64,000 bases of DNA from Inhella proteolytica (GTDB lineage: Bacteria; Pseudomonadota; Gammaproteobacteria; Burkholderiales; Burkholderiaceae_C): positions 124,001 through 188,000 of the forward strand of contig NZ_JAEDAK010000001.1 in assembly GCF_016093275.1 (NCBI RefSeq). Direction: 5' to 3'. The position numbers and the translations under genes are program-made. Below, one piece after another: positions 43,321 to 52,997 of this stretch; the first letter of the stretch is position 1; every line of letters begins with the position of its first letter. The notes beneath the pieces are model-generated. The model had not been told where the DNA came from. It was given only the letters and a program-made list of their open reading frames with translations, and searched no databases.

Positions 43321-46158
43321 TCACAGACCGGTGCGCTGCAGCTTGGCCTGCAGGGCGAGTTCCAGGGTTTCGGCCACGTCGTCGAGGTGGGCGCGGGCTT
43401 CGGCGCTGAGGGCGGCACGCGGGCTGGCCTTCACGCGGGTGAGCAGGGCGCGGGCCTCGGCGCGGACCAGGCTGCGCGCATCGGCCCGCGAGCCGGCGGC
43501 GGGGCGCAGCAAGGTGCTGGCCAGGCGGTTGGCGTGTTCGCGTTGCAGCTCACGGCGCGCCAGCGGGATGTCGCTGCCGGCGCCCAGCTCGCTCCACACG
43601 TCCTGGCTCAGGCGCTGGTAGAGCTCCGAGAGCCGGAAGGCCTCGGCCCTCTTCTCGAACTTGCCCTCGCTGTCGAGGATGCGGGCGGCCACGCCGTCGC
43701 TCATGAGCTGGGCGAGCAAGGCGCGTTGCAGGTCCAGCACCATGCCGCTGAGGCTGAAGTCGGTGCTCACCGGCATGCCGCTGCTCAAGGCGTCGCCGCG
43801 CTCCAGGTAGTCCGGTGCAAGGCGGCGCTGCAGCGCGGGGGACAGCGTGAAGGCGTCGGCAGCCAGCAGGCCCTTGCCGATCAGGTCGAGTGCCTCGCGC
43901 TGGCGCTTGGCCTCCACCGGCTGCATCGGGTCGCGCCCGCTGCCGGGGAAGTCGCGCAGGGTGCGCAGGCCGCCAATCTGGCGGGCCAGCACGCCGGCGG
44001 CGCGGGCGACGTCGCGCACGCCGTAGCTCACGGCACGGCGCAGCACCGCGTAGTCCTCGCTGGGCTTGAGGCTGCGGGTTTCCTGCTTGGCGATCAGGTC
44101 GCGCGCGATCTCGATGCGCTTCCTGGCAAAGGCCACCGGGTCCTTGCCCAGATCGAAGTGCAGGCTGTCGGGGTCGATGCCCAGGAAGTTGTCTTCATCG
44201 GTGCCGTAGGCCAGCTGGGGCTCGGCGCTGCGCGCGGCAATCTTCTGCAGCTCGGCGGCTTCGTGCTCCCTCGGGAGGGGCTTGTAGGCGTATTCGATGA
44301 CCCAGTAGTCGTAGGGTCCGAGCGTGCTTTGGAAGTAGGTGCCGCGCGGCTGCCCGGGGGCAGGCAGGTTGATGGGCGCGTACTCCATCACCGAGCCGGC
44401 CAGGCCGGTGGCGGTGGTGAAGTCGAGCTTGGAGAGCTGGGCGTCGGTATAGACCTGCGAGGAGCGGAAGTTGTGGCGCAGGCCCAGGGTGTGGCCCACC
44501 TCGTGCATGGTCACGTCCTTGACGTACTCCATCACGAAGGCGCGGGCCTCGGGGCCGTCCGGGTCCAGCTCGCCGCGGCTGGCCAGCACGTCCAGTGCCA
44601 GGCCCAGCTGCTCGGTGGCATGAGCGCCGTACTGGCAGGCCTCGGTGTGGGTGTGTGCGGCGGGGGGGGTGCCGAGCAGGCCTTCGCGCTGCGCATCACG
44701 CGCCTGCAGCAGCTCGCCCCATTCGGCCGGACTGGTGTTCGGGAGCACCTGGGCGCGCAGGGCGCGCAGATTGCGCGACGAAAGGCCCTCGAAGCCGATG
44801 TCGGCATCCAGGATCTCGCCGCTGCGCGGGTCCACATGGCTGGGGCCGATGGCGCCGAAGCTGGGCTCGATGTTGTTCATCCAGCGCAGCGAGGCGACGT
44901 TGCCGTCCAGGGTGTCGAAGCTGTCCTGCTCGCCTTGCACCTTCACCACCACGGCGTTTTTGAAGCCGGCGCGCTCGAAGGCCTTGTTCCACTCCAGCAC
45001 CCCGGCCGTCATGGCCTCGCGGTACTCGTGCGGCACATTGCGGTCGATCCAGAAGGTGATGGGCTTGACCGGTTCCGACACCGCGGCCGCCGGGTCCTTT
45101 TTCTCCAGGCGCCAGCGCTGCAGCAGGCGCTGGGCCGGCGTGCGGGCCAGGTCGTCGCTGAAATCAAAGCGCAGGGTGCGGAAGTGGCCGAGCCGGGCAT
45201 CGGTGCTGCGCGCCTGCATGGGGGCCTCGGGCAGCTTCATCAGCGTGTAGTGCACGCCCATGAAGAGGCTGCGGGCGTCGGGCACGGCGCGCGGGGTGCT
45301 GGGTTGCGGCAGGGGGGAGGGCGGCGCCCCGGGCGTGGGCGGCTGGGCCGCCGCCAGGGTGGCGGTGGCGAAGTGCTGCTGGGTGTCGATGAACACGCCC
45401 TCGGAACTGGCGCGGACCGAGACGAAGCTGGTGTTGCCCCGGTCCAGCGCGTAGTTCTGCCGGAAGGCCCGGTTCAGCGCCACACCCAGGCCCAGGGTAT
45501 CGGCCAGAAAGAGGTTGTTGGCCTCGATGAGGATGGACTTGCGCTCCGGGTGCGGCTGCGAGGCCACCGCCACGCTGCCCAGCAGGCTGGGCGAGTAGCT
45601 GCGCTCGATGCCGCGGGCGTTCGGCGTGCCCGTCTTGGCGGTGAACTCGGTGTTCAGCGCCACCAGCTGCACCTGGTTGTGCACGCGGCGGAACTGCGCC
45701 AGCTGCGCATTGCCGAGCTGCGGGCCCCAGGTGCCGGTCATCAGGCCGCCGTAGAGCATCTTTTCACCGATGCCGCGCGAGAACTTGGGCGAGAACAGGA
45801 AGGACTTGTTCAGGTCCTCGGGCGCGAGCTCGATCCAGACCTTGTCGTCCTTTTGGTACACGGTGAACAGGCCCTCGAAGCGCTGCGCGTCTTTGATGAC
45901 GGCGGCAAAGGGTTGGGGCTGCCCTGGTGGGCGCGCTGCCGGGGCAGCGGGTGCTGCCGGCGCTGCGCCCGCGCTGGCCGAGGCAGCTGCTGCGGGCTTG
46001 GCAGCCGCGGCGGGCGCCGCAGCGGGCTTGGCCTGGCCGGCCGGGTCAGCCGGCGTGGCACAGCCGCTCAGGGCCAGGCCGGCAGCCAGTGCGAGCAGGG
46101 AAAGGCGGAGGGGAGAGCCGGCGGAACTGCCGGCCCGGAGGCGAGCCATGGGGTTCAT
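43321..46158 (-). CDS. Zinc metalloprotease lipoprotein, DUF5117/DUF4953 type (upstream paralogue)
   Basis: This 945-residue paralogue of the gene after it has a lipobox ALSGC near Cys33 and a long Ala/Pro-rich linker, so it is an anchored lipoprotein. The zinc motif HEVGHTLGLRHN is at about residue 550 and the Met-turn is SVMEYAPINLPAPG. The rest of the chain lines up with the downstream copy to the end (QAKLQR). The ATG at 46158 lies after a -10-like CATAAT (46205-46210, minus). The anchored and free pair suggests different locations or substrates for the two enzymes. Its role is unknown; it could act in proteolysis outside the cell. Confidence 0.88.
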   Translation of the reverse strand: MNPMARLRAGSSAGSPLRLSLLALAAGLALSGCATPADPAGQAKPAAAPAAAAKPAAAASASAGAAPAAPAAPAARPPGQPQPFAAVIKDAQRFEGLFTVYQKDDKVWIELAPEDLNKSFLFSPKFSRGIGEKMLYGGLMTGTWGPQLGNAQLAQFRRVHNQVQLVALNTEFTAKTGTPNARGIERSYSPSLLGSVAVASQPHPERKSILIEANNLFLADTLGLGVALNRAFRQNYALDRGNTSFVSVRASSEGVFIDTQQHFATATLAAAQPPTPGAPPSPLPQPSTPRAVPDARSLFMGVHYTLMKLPEAPMQARSTDARLGHFRTLRFDFSDDLARTPAQRLLQRWRLEKKDPAAAVSEPVKPITFWIDRNVPHEYREAMTAGVLEWNKAFERAGFKNAVVVKVQGEQDSFDTLDGNVASLRWMNNIEPSFGAIGPSHVDPRSGEILDADIGFEGLSSRNLRALRAQVLPNTSPAEWGELLQARDAQREGLLGTPPAAHTHTEACQYGAHATEQLGLALDVLASRGELDPDGPEARAFVMEYVKDVTMHEVGHTLGLRHNFRSSQVYTDAQLSKLDFTTATGLAGSVMEYAPINLPAPGQPRGTYFQSTLGPYDYWVIEYAYKPLPREHEAAELQKIAARSAEPQLAYGTDEDNFLGIDPDSLHFDLGKDPVAFARKRIEIARDLIAKQETRSLKPSEDYAVLRRAVSYGVRDVARAAGVLARQIGGLRTLRDFPGSGRDPMQPVEAKRQREALDLIGKGLLAADAFTLSPALQRRLAPDYLERGDALSSGMPVSTDFSLSGMVLDLQRALLAQLMSDGVAARILDSEGKFEKRAEAFRLSELYQRLSQDVWSELGAGSDIPLARRELQREHANRLASTLLRPAAGSRADARSLVRAEARALLTRVKASPRAALSAEARAHLDDVAETLELALQAKLQRTGL

Positions 46159-46204
46159 CTGCAGTCCCGACGGCGCGCCGGGTCAGAGTGCTGAAGTGGC
46201 GGCG

Positions 46205-46210
46205 ATTATG
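46205..46210 (-). promoter_or_regulatory. -10 box for the metalloprotease pair
   Basis: CATAAT on the minus strand, followed by CGCCGCCACTTC, 46 bases before the start. Same pattern as rpsP and argD. Confidence 0.45.
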
Positions 46211-46294
46211 GAAAGCCAGGGGTCGGCTGCGCCCCCGGATTCGTCCTCTGTGCCCAAGGTCACTGCGCGGGCCCTGGCGGCCGCCGCGCAGGGC

Positions 46295-46900
46295 TCAGAA
46301 GGGCGCGGGGGCGTGCAGGTCCAGCCCTTCCGCCGCCAGTCGCTCTGCGTGCAGCAGCAGGCGTGGCGCCGGCCGCGCGGGGTCGTACAAGGCGTCGCCC
46401 ACGATGGGGTGGCCCAGCGCCAGCAGGTGCACGCGCAGCTGGTGGGCGCGGCCCGTCACCGGGCGCAGCTCCAGGCGGCTTTGCCCGCTGGGGCAGGGGC
46501 CGGGGGCGCTGCGCCAGTCGGTCTGGCTGGGCTTGCCCTGCGCCAGGTCGACCTTCTGCAGCGGGCGGTTCGGCCAGTCGGCCAGCAGGGGCAGGTCGAT
46601 GCGTTGCCACGCGGGGCTGGCCAGCTCGCCCCACACCTGGGCGACGTAGCGCTTCTCAACCTGACGCGCGGCAAAGCGCATCGACCACTCGCGCTGTGCG
46701 GCTGGCCCGCGTGCGAACAGCAGCAGGCCGGAGGTGGCCATGTCCAGGCGGTGCACCACCAGGGCCTCGGGGAACTGCGCCTGCACGCGGCTCCAGGCGC
46801 AGTCCTGCTTGTCCGCGCCGCGGCCGGGCACGCTCAGCAGGCCGGCCGGTTTGTCGATGACGATCAGCTCGTCGTCGCGGTAGACCAGTTCAAAAGACAT
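46295..46900 (-). CDS. RluA-family pseudouridine synthase
   Basis: This enzyme converts a uridine in RNA to pseudouridine. The catalytic aspartate is in VVHRLDMATSGLLLFA and the C-terminal part has GRAHQLRVHLLALGHPIVGDALY. At 201 residues it is short: it has no S4 domain and starts right at the catalytic domain (MSFELVYRDDELIVIDKPAG). The target (rRNA or tRNA, RluA-like) is unknown. The ATG at 46900 overlaps the phosphatase gene by 11 bases, so the two are co-expressed. Confidence 0.92.
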   Translation of the reverse strand: MSFELVYRDDELIVIDKPAGLLSVPGRGADKQDCAWSRVQAQFPEALVVHRLDMATSGLLLFARGPAAQREWSMRFAARQVEKRYVAQVWGELASPAWQRIDLPLLADWPNRPLQKVDLAQGKPSQTDWRSAPGPCPSGQSRLELRPVTGRAHQLRVHLLALGHPIVGDALYDPARPAPRLLLHAERLAAEGLDLHAPAPF

Positions 46901-47363
46901 CCAGCAAACCGGACTGCAGCGCCGATTGCGGGTTGGAGCCGGCGGCGCGCACCTGCTGCAGGGCGGCGGCAGCGTCCAGCCCCAGCAGCTTGAGCACGCA
47001 GGCGGCGGTGGTGCCGGTGCGGCCGATGCCCGCGGCGCAGTGCAGCAGCACCGATTCACCCTGGCGCAGCGCGTCGGCAATCTCCAGCACCCCCAGCCGG
47101 AAGCGCTGCGCATCGGCGTGCAGGCCGAAGTCCTGCATCTCCAGGTGCTGCCAATGCCAGGGTGTGCGGTGGCCCAGGGCCACGGCATAGGCCGGGGCCA
47201 GGCGCTCCACCTCGTCCCAGGGCGTCAGGCAGACGATGCGGGTCAGGCCTGCTTCCGTGGCCAGGGCTTCGAACTGGGCCCAGGGTTCCAGCCGGCCGGG
47301 CATGGAGTGCAGCCAGAGGCGGCCGGGGACGTGGGCGGGCAGGGGCAGGGAGCGCATCGGCAT
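46890..47363 (-). CDS. Dual-specificity / tyrosine phosphatase-like protein
   Basis: This 157-residue cytoplasmic phosphatase has the Cys-based signature HCAAGIGRTG near residue 116 (HCxxGxxR) and a general-acid aspartate likely in EMQDFGLHAD. It resembles small bacterial dual-specificity phosphatases. Start uncertain: ATG at 47363 or 47357. The gene sits upstream of the pseudouridine synthase and diverges from the YbaK gene, leaving 35 bases for both promoters. Confidence 0.85.
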   Translation of the reverse strand: MPMRSLPLPAHVPGRLWLHSMPGRLEPWAQFEALATEAGLTRIVCLTPWDEVERLAPAYAVALGHRTPWHWQHLEMQDFGLHADAQRFRLGVLEIADALRQGESVLLHCAAGIGRTGTTAACVLKLLGLDAAAALQQVRAAGSNPQSALQSGLLDVF

Positions 47364-47398
47364 GCAGGGGATTGTTCCGCAATGCTCCAATCCGGCGC

Positions 47399-47896
47399 AT
47401 GAGCAGCGAACCTTCCCACCCCGCCGTCGAGCGCGTGCAGCAGGCCCTGGCCGTCGGTGGCGCCAGCGTGCGGCCGCAATGGCTTGCCGACGGCGCACAC
47501 ACCGCCGCCCAGGCGGCCGAACAACTGGGCGTGCCGCTGGGCGCGATTGCCAAGTCCGTCATCCTGCGCTGTGGCGATGCCGCGGTGCTCTGCATCACCG
47601 CGGGCGACCGCCGCGTGCAGGCCGAGCGCCTGCCGCCCGAGCTGGGCCCGCCCGGCCGCGCCGATGCCGACTTCGTGCGCCGCCACACCGGTTTTGCCAT
47701 CGGCGGCGTGGCGCCGCTGGGCTTTGCCCCGGCCGAGGCCGCGAGCGCCCCGCGCGTGCTGATGGACCCGAGCCTGTGGCGCTTCGCCACCGTCTGGGCG
47801 GCGGCCGGCCACCCACGTACCGTCTTCGGCCTGCCCCCCGATCAACTGCAGCAACTGGCCGCAGCCACCGTGCACCCCTTCACCGATGAATCCTGA
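47399..47896 (+). CDS. YbaK/EbsC-family aminoacyl-tRNA deacylase
   Basis: This 165-residue protein has the YbaK/ProX editing-domain fold and should clear mischarged tRNA (Cys-tRNAPro or similar) in trans. [26 protein letters not shown] holds the conserved lysine, and [16 protein letters not shown] is the later glycine-rich piece. The ATG at 47399 begins [15 protein letters not shown]; a longer upstream frame runs through the divergent gene. The end overlaps the DUF1289 gene by 11 bases. Confidence 0.88.
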   Translation: MSSEPSHPAVERVQQALAVGGASVRPQWLADGAHTAAQAAEQLGVPLGAIAKSVILRCGDAAVLCITAGDRRVQAERLPPELGPPGRADADFVRRHTGFAIGGVAPLGFAPAEAASAPRVLMDPSLWRFATVWAAAGHPRTVFGLPPDQLQQLAAATVHPFTDES

Positions 47897-48095
47897 GTCC
47901 TTGCCTTCCCCGTGCATCAACGTCTGCAAGATGGACGCCGCCGGCCGCTTTTGCCTGGGCTGCGCGCGCCGTATTGATGAGATCGCCGGCTGGGGCCAGG
48001 CCAGCGAGGCGCGCAAGCGCGAGATCTGGCAGCAGCTGCCCGCGCGCCGCGCGGCGTTGGGGCTCAAGCCCGTGGCGCTGCCCGAGGGCCTCTGA
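47886..48095 (+). CDS. DUF1289 domain protein
   Basis: This 69-residue cytoplasmic protein of DUF1289 has four cysteines, [18 protein letters not shown], spaced C-x3-C-x8-C-x2-C, as in the family. It may bind a metal or cluster; the function is unknown. It overlaps the end of YbaK and shares one base with the next gene, which indicates translational coupling. Confidence 0.9.
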   Translation: MNPESLPSPCINVCKMDAAGRFCLGCARRIDEIAGWGQASEARKREIWQQLPARRAALGLKPVALPEGL

Positions 48096-48733
48096 TGCAC
48101 GCGTTGCGCTTCTACTTCGACCCGATCTCGCCCTATGCCGCGCTGGCGTTCTGGAACCTGCCCGAGGCGCTGCGGGGCCACAACCATGTGGTCGACTACG
48201 TGCCCGTGCTGTTCGGCGCCCTGCTCAAGGCGAATGGTCAAAAAGGCCCGGCCGAGATCGAGAGCAAGCGCGCCTGGACCTACCGCCAGGTGCTCTGGCT
48301 GGGCCGCGAACAGGGCCTGAGCCTGCCGGCTCAGCACCCCTTCAACCCCCTGGCCCTGCTGCGCCTGGCCTGGGCCTGCTGCGATGAGGGCTCGACCCCT
48401 TCGCGCTGGGTGGTGGAGCAGCTGCTGAACCATGTCTGGCAAGGGCAGGGCGCGGACGCCAATGAGCCCGCCCGGCTGCAGGCCCTGGCCGAGACCCTGG
48501 CGCCGCAGCGCCGCGCCGATGAGGAAGCCGCCAAGCGCCGCCTGCGCGAGGCCACCGACGCGGCCCTGGCCGCCGGCGTGTTCGGCGTGCCGACCATCGC
48601 GTGGCAGGGCAAGTTGTTCTGGGGGCAGGACGCCCTGCCCATGCTGGTGGCGGCACTGGATGGTGACCCCTGGTTCCAGTCGGGCGCTTGGGAAGATGCG
48701 GGCCAACGACCGGCAGGCATTCAGCGCAGCTGA
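48095..48733 (+). CDS. 2-hydroxychromene-2-carboxylate isomerase / DsbA-fold protein
   Basis: This 212-residue thioredoxin-fold protein is of the HCCA isomerase / kappa-GST group. It starts [24 protein letters not shown], where DPISPY replaces the CxxC of DsbA, and has the typical GVFGVPTIAWQGKLFWGQDALPML. Family members use glutathione in naphthalene breakdown, but no such pathway is nearby and the substrate is open. The ATG shares the last base of the DUF1289 stop. Confidence 0.88.
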   Translation: MHALRFYFDPISPYAALAFWNLPEALRGHNHVVDYVPVLFGALLKANGQKGPAEIESKRAWTYRQVLWLGREQGLSLPAQHPFNPLALLRLAWACCDEGSTPSRWVVEQLLNHVWQGQGADANEPARLQALAETLAPQRRADEEAAKRRLREATDAALAAGVFGVPTIAWQGKLFWGQDALPMLVAALDGDPWFQSGAWEDAGQRPAGIQRS

Positions 48734-48769
48734 CACACTGCGCGGCTTCACAGCCTTCGCAGCCCAGTC

Positions 48770-50770
48770 ATGCCGCGCACCCTCAAGCCCTTTGATGTCG
48801 ATGCCCTCTGGGCCCTGGCCCGCATCGGTGAGCCCAGCCTCAGCCCCGACGGCGCCCAGGCCGTGGCCAGCGTCACCCGCCACGACATGGAACAGAACCA
48901 GGCGCGCAGCAGCCTCTACCTGTTCTCCACCCTGGGCGGCGAGCCCCGCCGCCTGACCGAGGCCGGCGACAAGGACGGCCAGCCCCGCTGGAGCCCGGAC
49001 GGGCGCTGGATCGCCTTCACCGCCAAGCGCGAGCAGGGTGGTGTGAAGGACGAGGAGCCGCAGCTCTACCTGATTGCCCCCGATGGTGGCGAGGCGCAGC
49101 GCCTGGGCAGCGTGCCCACCGGCGTCGAGGCCTTCCGCTGGGCGCCGGACAGCCGCAGCATCATCTTCATCTCCTGGGTCTGGCCCGAGCTCAAGGGCAT
49201 GGAGGCGCAGGCCAAGGCGCTGAAGGACTTCAAGGCCCGCAAGGAGAGCGCCTATGTGACCGACGAGGCCCTGTACCGCCACTGGGATCACCACATCCCC
49301 ATGGGCCGCCAGCCGCAGCTGCATGCCATCGAGCTGAAGACCGGCAAGGTGCGCAACCTGATGCAGGGCAGCGGGGTGTCGCTGGACTGGCGCGAGCCGG
49401 GCGTGAACAGCTTTGCCGTCTCGCCTGACGGCCGCCGCATCGCCTTTGCCTTTGACCCAGCGGCGGAGAAGCGCCCCGACAACTGCTTTGCCTTGGCCGA
49501 GCTGGAGATCAAGACCGGTGCCGTCCGTGTGCTCTTGCAGGAGGCCGAGTGGAGCTTTGACGCGCCCGCCTACAGCCACGGGGGCCAGCACCTGGCTTTC
49601 GTGGCCGCCCAGCAGGGCAAGCGGCACACCGCGCCGGCCCAGCTGGCGGTGCTGGACACCCAGGGCCAATGGGCGGTGCTGAGCGCCGACTTCGACCGCG
49701 AAGTCGAAGCCCCGCTGCGCTGGCGCGCCGACGATCTGGCGATCCGTTTCGCCGCCGAGGACCAAGGCCGCCGCCACCTGTGCGAGTTCGATTTGCAGAC
49801 GCGCGCCGAGCCGGCCCTGCTGTTCGAGGGCGGCCATCTGGCCGCCTTCGATGCCCAGGCCGATGCCGTGGTGGTGCTGCACGACGCCGTGCAGTTCCCG
49901 CCCCGACTCTCGGTGCTGGGGGCGGACGGCCCGGTGCGCATCGAGCAGCTCAACGACGCCCAGCTGGCCCAGCACGCCTTCGGCGCGCACGAGGAGGTCT
50001 GGCTGCAGGGTGCCCAGGGCGATGCGGTGCAGATGTGGCTGGTCTACCCGCCGGGCTTTGACCGCAAGAAGAAGTGGCCGGCGATGCACGTCATCCATGG
50101 CGGCCCGCACACCGCCTTTGGCGACAGCTGGCACTGGCGCTGGAACCACCAGGTCTTTGCCAATCAGGGCCAGGTCGTGGCCTGCGTGAATTACCACGGC
50201 TCCTCCAGCTTCGGCTTCGCGTTCAAGGACAGCATCACCCACCGCTGGGGCGAGCTGGAGCTGCAGGACGTGGAGGCCGGCACCGACTGGCTGCTGCAGC
50301 AGCGCTGGGTGGACAAGAAGCGCATCACCGCCACCGGCGGCAGCTACGGCGGCTACATGGTGGCCTGGATGAACGGCCACACCGGGCAGGGTGTGGCGCC
50401 AGGCCGCTACCGTGCCTATGTGTGCCACGCCGGCTGCTACGACTGGCAGGCCATGTTCGCCACCGACGGCTACACCTGGTTCCCGCGCGAGCTGGGCGCC
50501 GCCTACTGGGACGACCCCGCCAAGGTGGCGGCCCAGAGCCCGCACGCCTTTGCCCAGCACTGCCAGACGCCCACGCTCGTCATCCACGGCCAACTGGACT
50601 ACCGCGTGCCCGATGCCCAGGGCCTGGCCTACTACAACACCTTGAAGGCGCGCGGCGTGCCGGCCCGCCTGGTGTGGTTCCCGGACGAGAACCACTGGAT
50701 CCTGAAGCCGCGCAATTCCAAGCTCTGGTACCAGGAGTTCTTTGCCTGGATCGAGCGCCATACGAAGTGA
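48770..50770 (+). CDS. S9-family peptidase (prolyl oligopeptidase-like)
   Basis: This 666-residue serine peptidase has a beta-propeller N-terminal half with WSPDGRWIAFTAKRE, AFRWAPDSRSIIF and FAVSPDGRRIAFAFD repeats. An alpha/beta-hydrolase domain follows, with catalytic Ser in TGGSYGGYMV, Asp in HGQLDYRVP and His in ENHWILKP. There is no signal peptide, so it is cytoplasmic and probably trims peptides or acyl-peptides. The ATG at 48770 follows a -10-like CACACTGCGCGGCTT at 48734, a stretch shared with the cysB promoter region. Confidence 0.92.
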   Translation: MPRTLKPFDVDALWALARIGEPSLSPDGAQAVASVTRHDMEQNQARSSLYLFSTLGGEPRRLTEAGDKDGQPRWSPDGRWIAFTAKREQGGVKDEEPQLYLIAPDGGEAQRLGSVPTGVEAFRWAPDSRSIIFISWVWPELKGMEAQAKALKDFKARKESAYVTDEALYRHWDHHIPMGRQPQLHAIELKTGKVRNLMQGSGVSLDWREPGVNSFAVSPDGRRIAFAFDPAAEKRPDNCFALAELEIKTGAVRVLLQEAEWSFDAPAYSHGGQHLAFVAAQQGKRHTAPAQLAVLDTQGQWAVLSADFDREVEAPLRWRADDLAIRFAAEDQGRRHLCEFDLQTRAEPALLFEGGHLAAFDAQADAVVVLHDAVQFPPRLSVLGADGPVRIEQLNDAQLAQHAFGAHEEVWLQGAQGDAVQMWLVYPPGFDRKKKWPAMHVIHGGPHTAFGDSWHWRWNHQVFANQGQVVACVNYHGSSSFGFAFKDSITHRWGELELQDVEAGTDWLLQQRWVDKKRITATGGSYGGYMVAWMNGHTGQGVAPGRYRAYVCHAGCYDWQAMFATDGYTWFPRELGAAYWDDPAKVAAQSPHAFAQHCQTPTLVIHGQLDYRVPDAQGLAYYNTLKARGVPARLVWFPDENHWILKPRNSKLWYQEFFAWIERHTK

Positions 50771-50781
50771 GTGCGCCATGA

Positions 50782-50810
50782 AAAAGGGCCGGTCGATGAC
50801 CGGCCCTTTT
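50782..50810. terminator. Bidirectional terminator between S9 peptidase and actP
   Basis: A 13-base stem AAAAGGGCCGGTC with loop GAT is flanked by A and T runs on both sides. Confidence 0.92.
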
Positions 50811-50827
50811 CATTCAGGTGTAGCCGT

Positions 50828-52546
50828 TCAGTGGCCGGAGGCTCCAGCGGCACCCAGGCCGGTTTCCGAGCGCACCTGCTGGGCGTCGAAGGCGGCGCGT
50901 TCCTTGGCGGCCTGGCTGGAGCGGTCCAGCAGCGAGACCAGCCAGATCACCAGGAAGGCGGCCGTCATCGAGAACAGCGCCGGCGAGGTGTAGGGGAACA
51001 GCGCCGAACCCTTGGGGTTGCCGAGCGTGGCTTCCCAGACCGAGGGCGACACCACGGTCAGCGCCACCGAGCTGATCAGGCCGACGAAGCCGCCCGTCAC
51101 CGCACCCTTGGTGGTGCAGTCCTTCCACAGCACGCTCATGAAGAGCACCGGGAAGTTGGCGCTGGCGGCGATGGCGAAGGCCAGGCTCACCATGAAGGCG
51201 ATGTTCTGCTTCTCGAAGGCGATGCCCAGCACCACCGCCACGAGGCCCAGGGCCAGGGTGGTGACGCGCGAGACCTTCAGCTCGGCGGCGGAGTCGGCCT
51301 TGCCCTTCTTCAGCACGGTGGCGTAGAGGTCGTGGCTGACGGCCGAGGCGCCCGAGAGCGTCAGGCCGGCCACCACGGCCAGGATGGTGGCGAATGCCAC
51401 GGCCGAGATGAAGCCGTAGAACACATTGCCGCCCACCGTCTTGGCCACCAGCACCGCCGCCATATTGGCCGTGCCCGCGCCGCCCTTGATCACGCCCTTG
51501 GCCGTGTCGGCCATCTCCGGGTTGGTGAGCACCAGGGTGATGGCGCCGAAGCCGATGATGAAGATCAGGATGTAGAAGTAGCCGATCCAGGTGGTGGCCC
51601 ACAGCACCGACTTGCGGGCTTCCTTGGCGTCCGGCACGGTGAAGAAACGCATCAGGATGTGGGGCAGACCGGCGGTACCGAACATCAGCGCCATGCCGAA
51701 GCTGATGGCCGAGATCGGGTCCTTGATGAAGCCACCCGGGCCCATGATGGACAGGCCGGCGCTGGCCGCCGCCTCGGCGTCCTTGCCACCTTGGGCGGCG
51801 ATGTCGGTCTTGACCTGCACGGCCTTGGCGAACAGGGCCTCGGGGCTGAAGCCATACTGCGCCATCACCATGAACGCCATGAAGGTCACGCCGCTGAGCA
51901 GCAGCACGGCCTTGATGATCTGCACCCAGGTGGTGGCCGTCATGCCGCCGAACAGCACGTAGACCATCATCAGCGCGCCCACCAGCACCACGGCGACCCA
52001 GTACTCCAGGCCGAACAGCAGCTTGATCAGCGCGCCCGCGCCAACCATCTGGGCGATCAGGTAGAAGGCCACGACGACGAGCGTGCCGCTGGCCGCGAAG
52101 GCGCGGATCGGGGTCTGCTTGAAGCGGTAGCCGGCCACGTCGGCAAAGGTGAATTTGCCCAGGTTGCGCAGGCGTTCGGCCATCAGGAAGGTGATGACGG
52201 GCCAGCCGACGAGGAAGCCGATCGAGTAGATCAGGCCGTCGTAGCCGCTGGCCATCACGGCCGCCGAGATGCCCAGGAAGGACGCGGCCGACATGTAGTC
52301 ACCCGCGATCGCCAGGCCGTTCTGGAAGCCGGTGATGCCGCCGCCGGCGGTGTAGAAATCGGCCGCCGAGCGGGTGCGTGCGGCCGCCCACTTGGTGATC
52401 CACAGCGTGCCCACCACGAAGAGCGCGAACATGGAGATCGCGGTCCAGTTGGTGGCTTGCTTGGCGGTTTGGCCGAGGTCGGCGCCGGCCGCGAGGGCGG
52501 CGCCACCGATCAGGCTGCTGAGCAGCACAAGGAGCTTGGCGTTCAT
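50828..52546 (-). CDS. actP: Cation/acetate symporter ActP
   Basis: This 572-residue sodium:solute symporter (SSS family), with about 13 membrane helices, takes up acetate and other short monocarboxylates. Typical pieces are [38 protein letters not shown] and the later [20 protein letters not shown]. Its ATG overlaps the yjcH (DUF485) stop by 4 bases. Together with acs, it feeds acetate into acetyl-CoA. Confidence 0.95.
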   Translation of the reverse strand: MNAKLLVLLSSLIGGAALAAGADLGQTAKQATNWTAISMFALFVVGTLWITKWAAARTRSAADFYTAGGGITGFQNGLAIAGDYMSAASFLGISAAVMASGYDGLIYSIGFLVGWPVITFLMAERLRNLGKFTFADVAGYRFKQTPIRAFAASGTLVVVAFYLIAQMVGAGALIKLLFGLEYWVAVVLVGALMMVYVLFGGMTATTWVQIIKAVLLLSGVTFMAFMVMAQYGFSPEALFAKAVQVKTDIAAQGGKDAEAAASAGLSIMGPGGFIKDPISAISFGMALMFGTAGLPHILMRFFTVPDAKEARKSVLWATTWIGYFYILIFIIGFGAITLVLTNPEMADTAKGVIKGGAGTANMAAVLVAKTVGGNVFYGFISAVAFATILAVVAGLTLSGASAVSHDLYATVLKKGKADSAAELKVSRVTTLALGLVAVVLGIAFEKQNIAFMVSLAFAIAASANFPVLFMSVLWKDCTTKGAVTGGFVGLISSVALTVVSPSVWEATLGNPKGSALFPYTSPALFSMTAAFLVIWLVSLLDRSSQAAKERAAFDAQQVRSETGLGAAGASGH

Positions 52547-52851
52547 GACTTGGCGTCCTTCAGGATGGCTTGGGTCAGCGCGTCGAACTCGCGGTTCGCG
52601 CGGCGCACGTAGATGCCGGTGATGACCACGGTGAACACGATCACCGCCATGCCGATCGGCACGCCCAGCGACGTCACCCCGGTGCTCAGGGGCTGGGCCA
52701 GAAAGGCCTTGTTGAATGCGATCAGCGACACGTAGCCGTAGTACACGGCCAGCATCAGCACCGTCAGCAGGGCCCCCAGGGCATTGCGCTTGCGCTTGAG
52801 CTCCAGGTACTTGGGGTGGTTCTTGACCTTCTCGACAACCGAATCGCCCAT
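52543..52851 (-). CDS. yjcH: DUF485 membrane protein YjcH
   Basis: This 102-residue protein has two membrane helices and is usually encoded directly before actP. The start [26 protein letters not shown] matches the family. It may assist ActP. AGGAG lies 8 bases before the ATG. It overlaps actP by 4 bases. It has its own promoter region upstream but no clear -10 was identified. Confidence 0.92.
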   Translation of the reverse strand: MGDSVVEKVKNHPKYLELKRKRNALGALLTVLMLAVYYGYVSLIAFNKAFLAQPLSTGVTSLGVPIGMAVIVFTVVITGIYVRRANREFDALTQAILKDAKS

Positions 52852-52955
52852 GGCAGTCTCCTAATGGCGGTGGGAATGCCGCGGATTCTTTGGAGATGGG
52901 CTGACCGAGCTCTGACGCCTAGCTTGCGCGAATCTTTCAAGCGGCCCAAAAACAA

Positions 52956-52977
52956 GCGCCGCCCATAGGGGCGGCGC
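52956..52977 (-). terminator. Terminator of the yqhA-like gene
   Basis: On the minus strand a 9-base stem GCGCCGCCC with its complement is followed by TTGTTTTT. It lies 20 bases past the UPF0114 gene stop, between it and yjcH. Confidence 0.88.
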
Positions 52978-52997
52978 GGTCTTGGGGGGACTTTCCC

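Noticed and set aside
45890-46150. Alanine/proline-rich repeats in the lipoprotein metalloprotease start, considered as a DNA repeat array
   Set aside because: Repeats are imperfect and explained as a coding linker after the lipobox; no regular unit or spacer as in CRISPR.
43204-46194. A 996-codon open frame opposite the metalloprotease gene
   Set aside because: It lies wholly antisense to a gene with clear zinc motifs. Long antisense frames are expected in GC-rich DNA because stop codons are rare there.
47243-50779. A 1178-codon antisense frame across the YbaK to S9 peptidase region
   Set aside because: It spans four real genes on the other strand and intergenic gaps, and encodes His/Gln/Arg-rich low-complexity text with no family motif.
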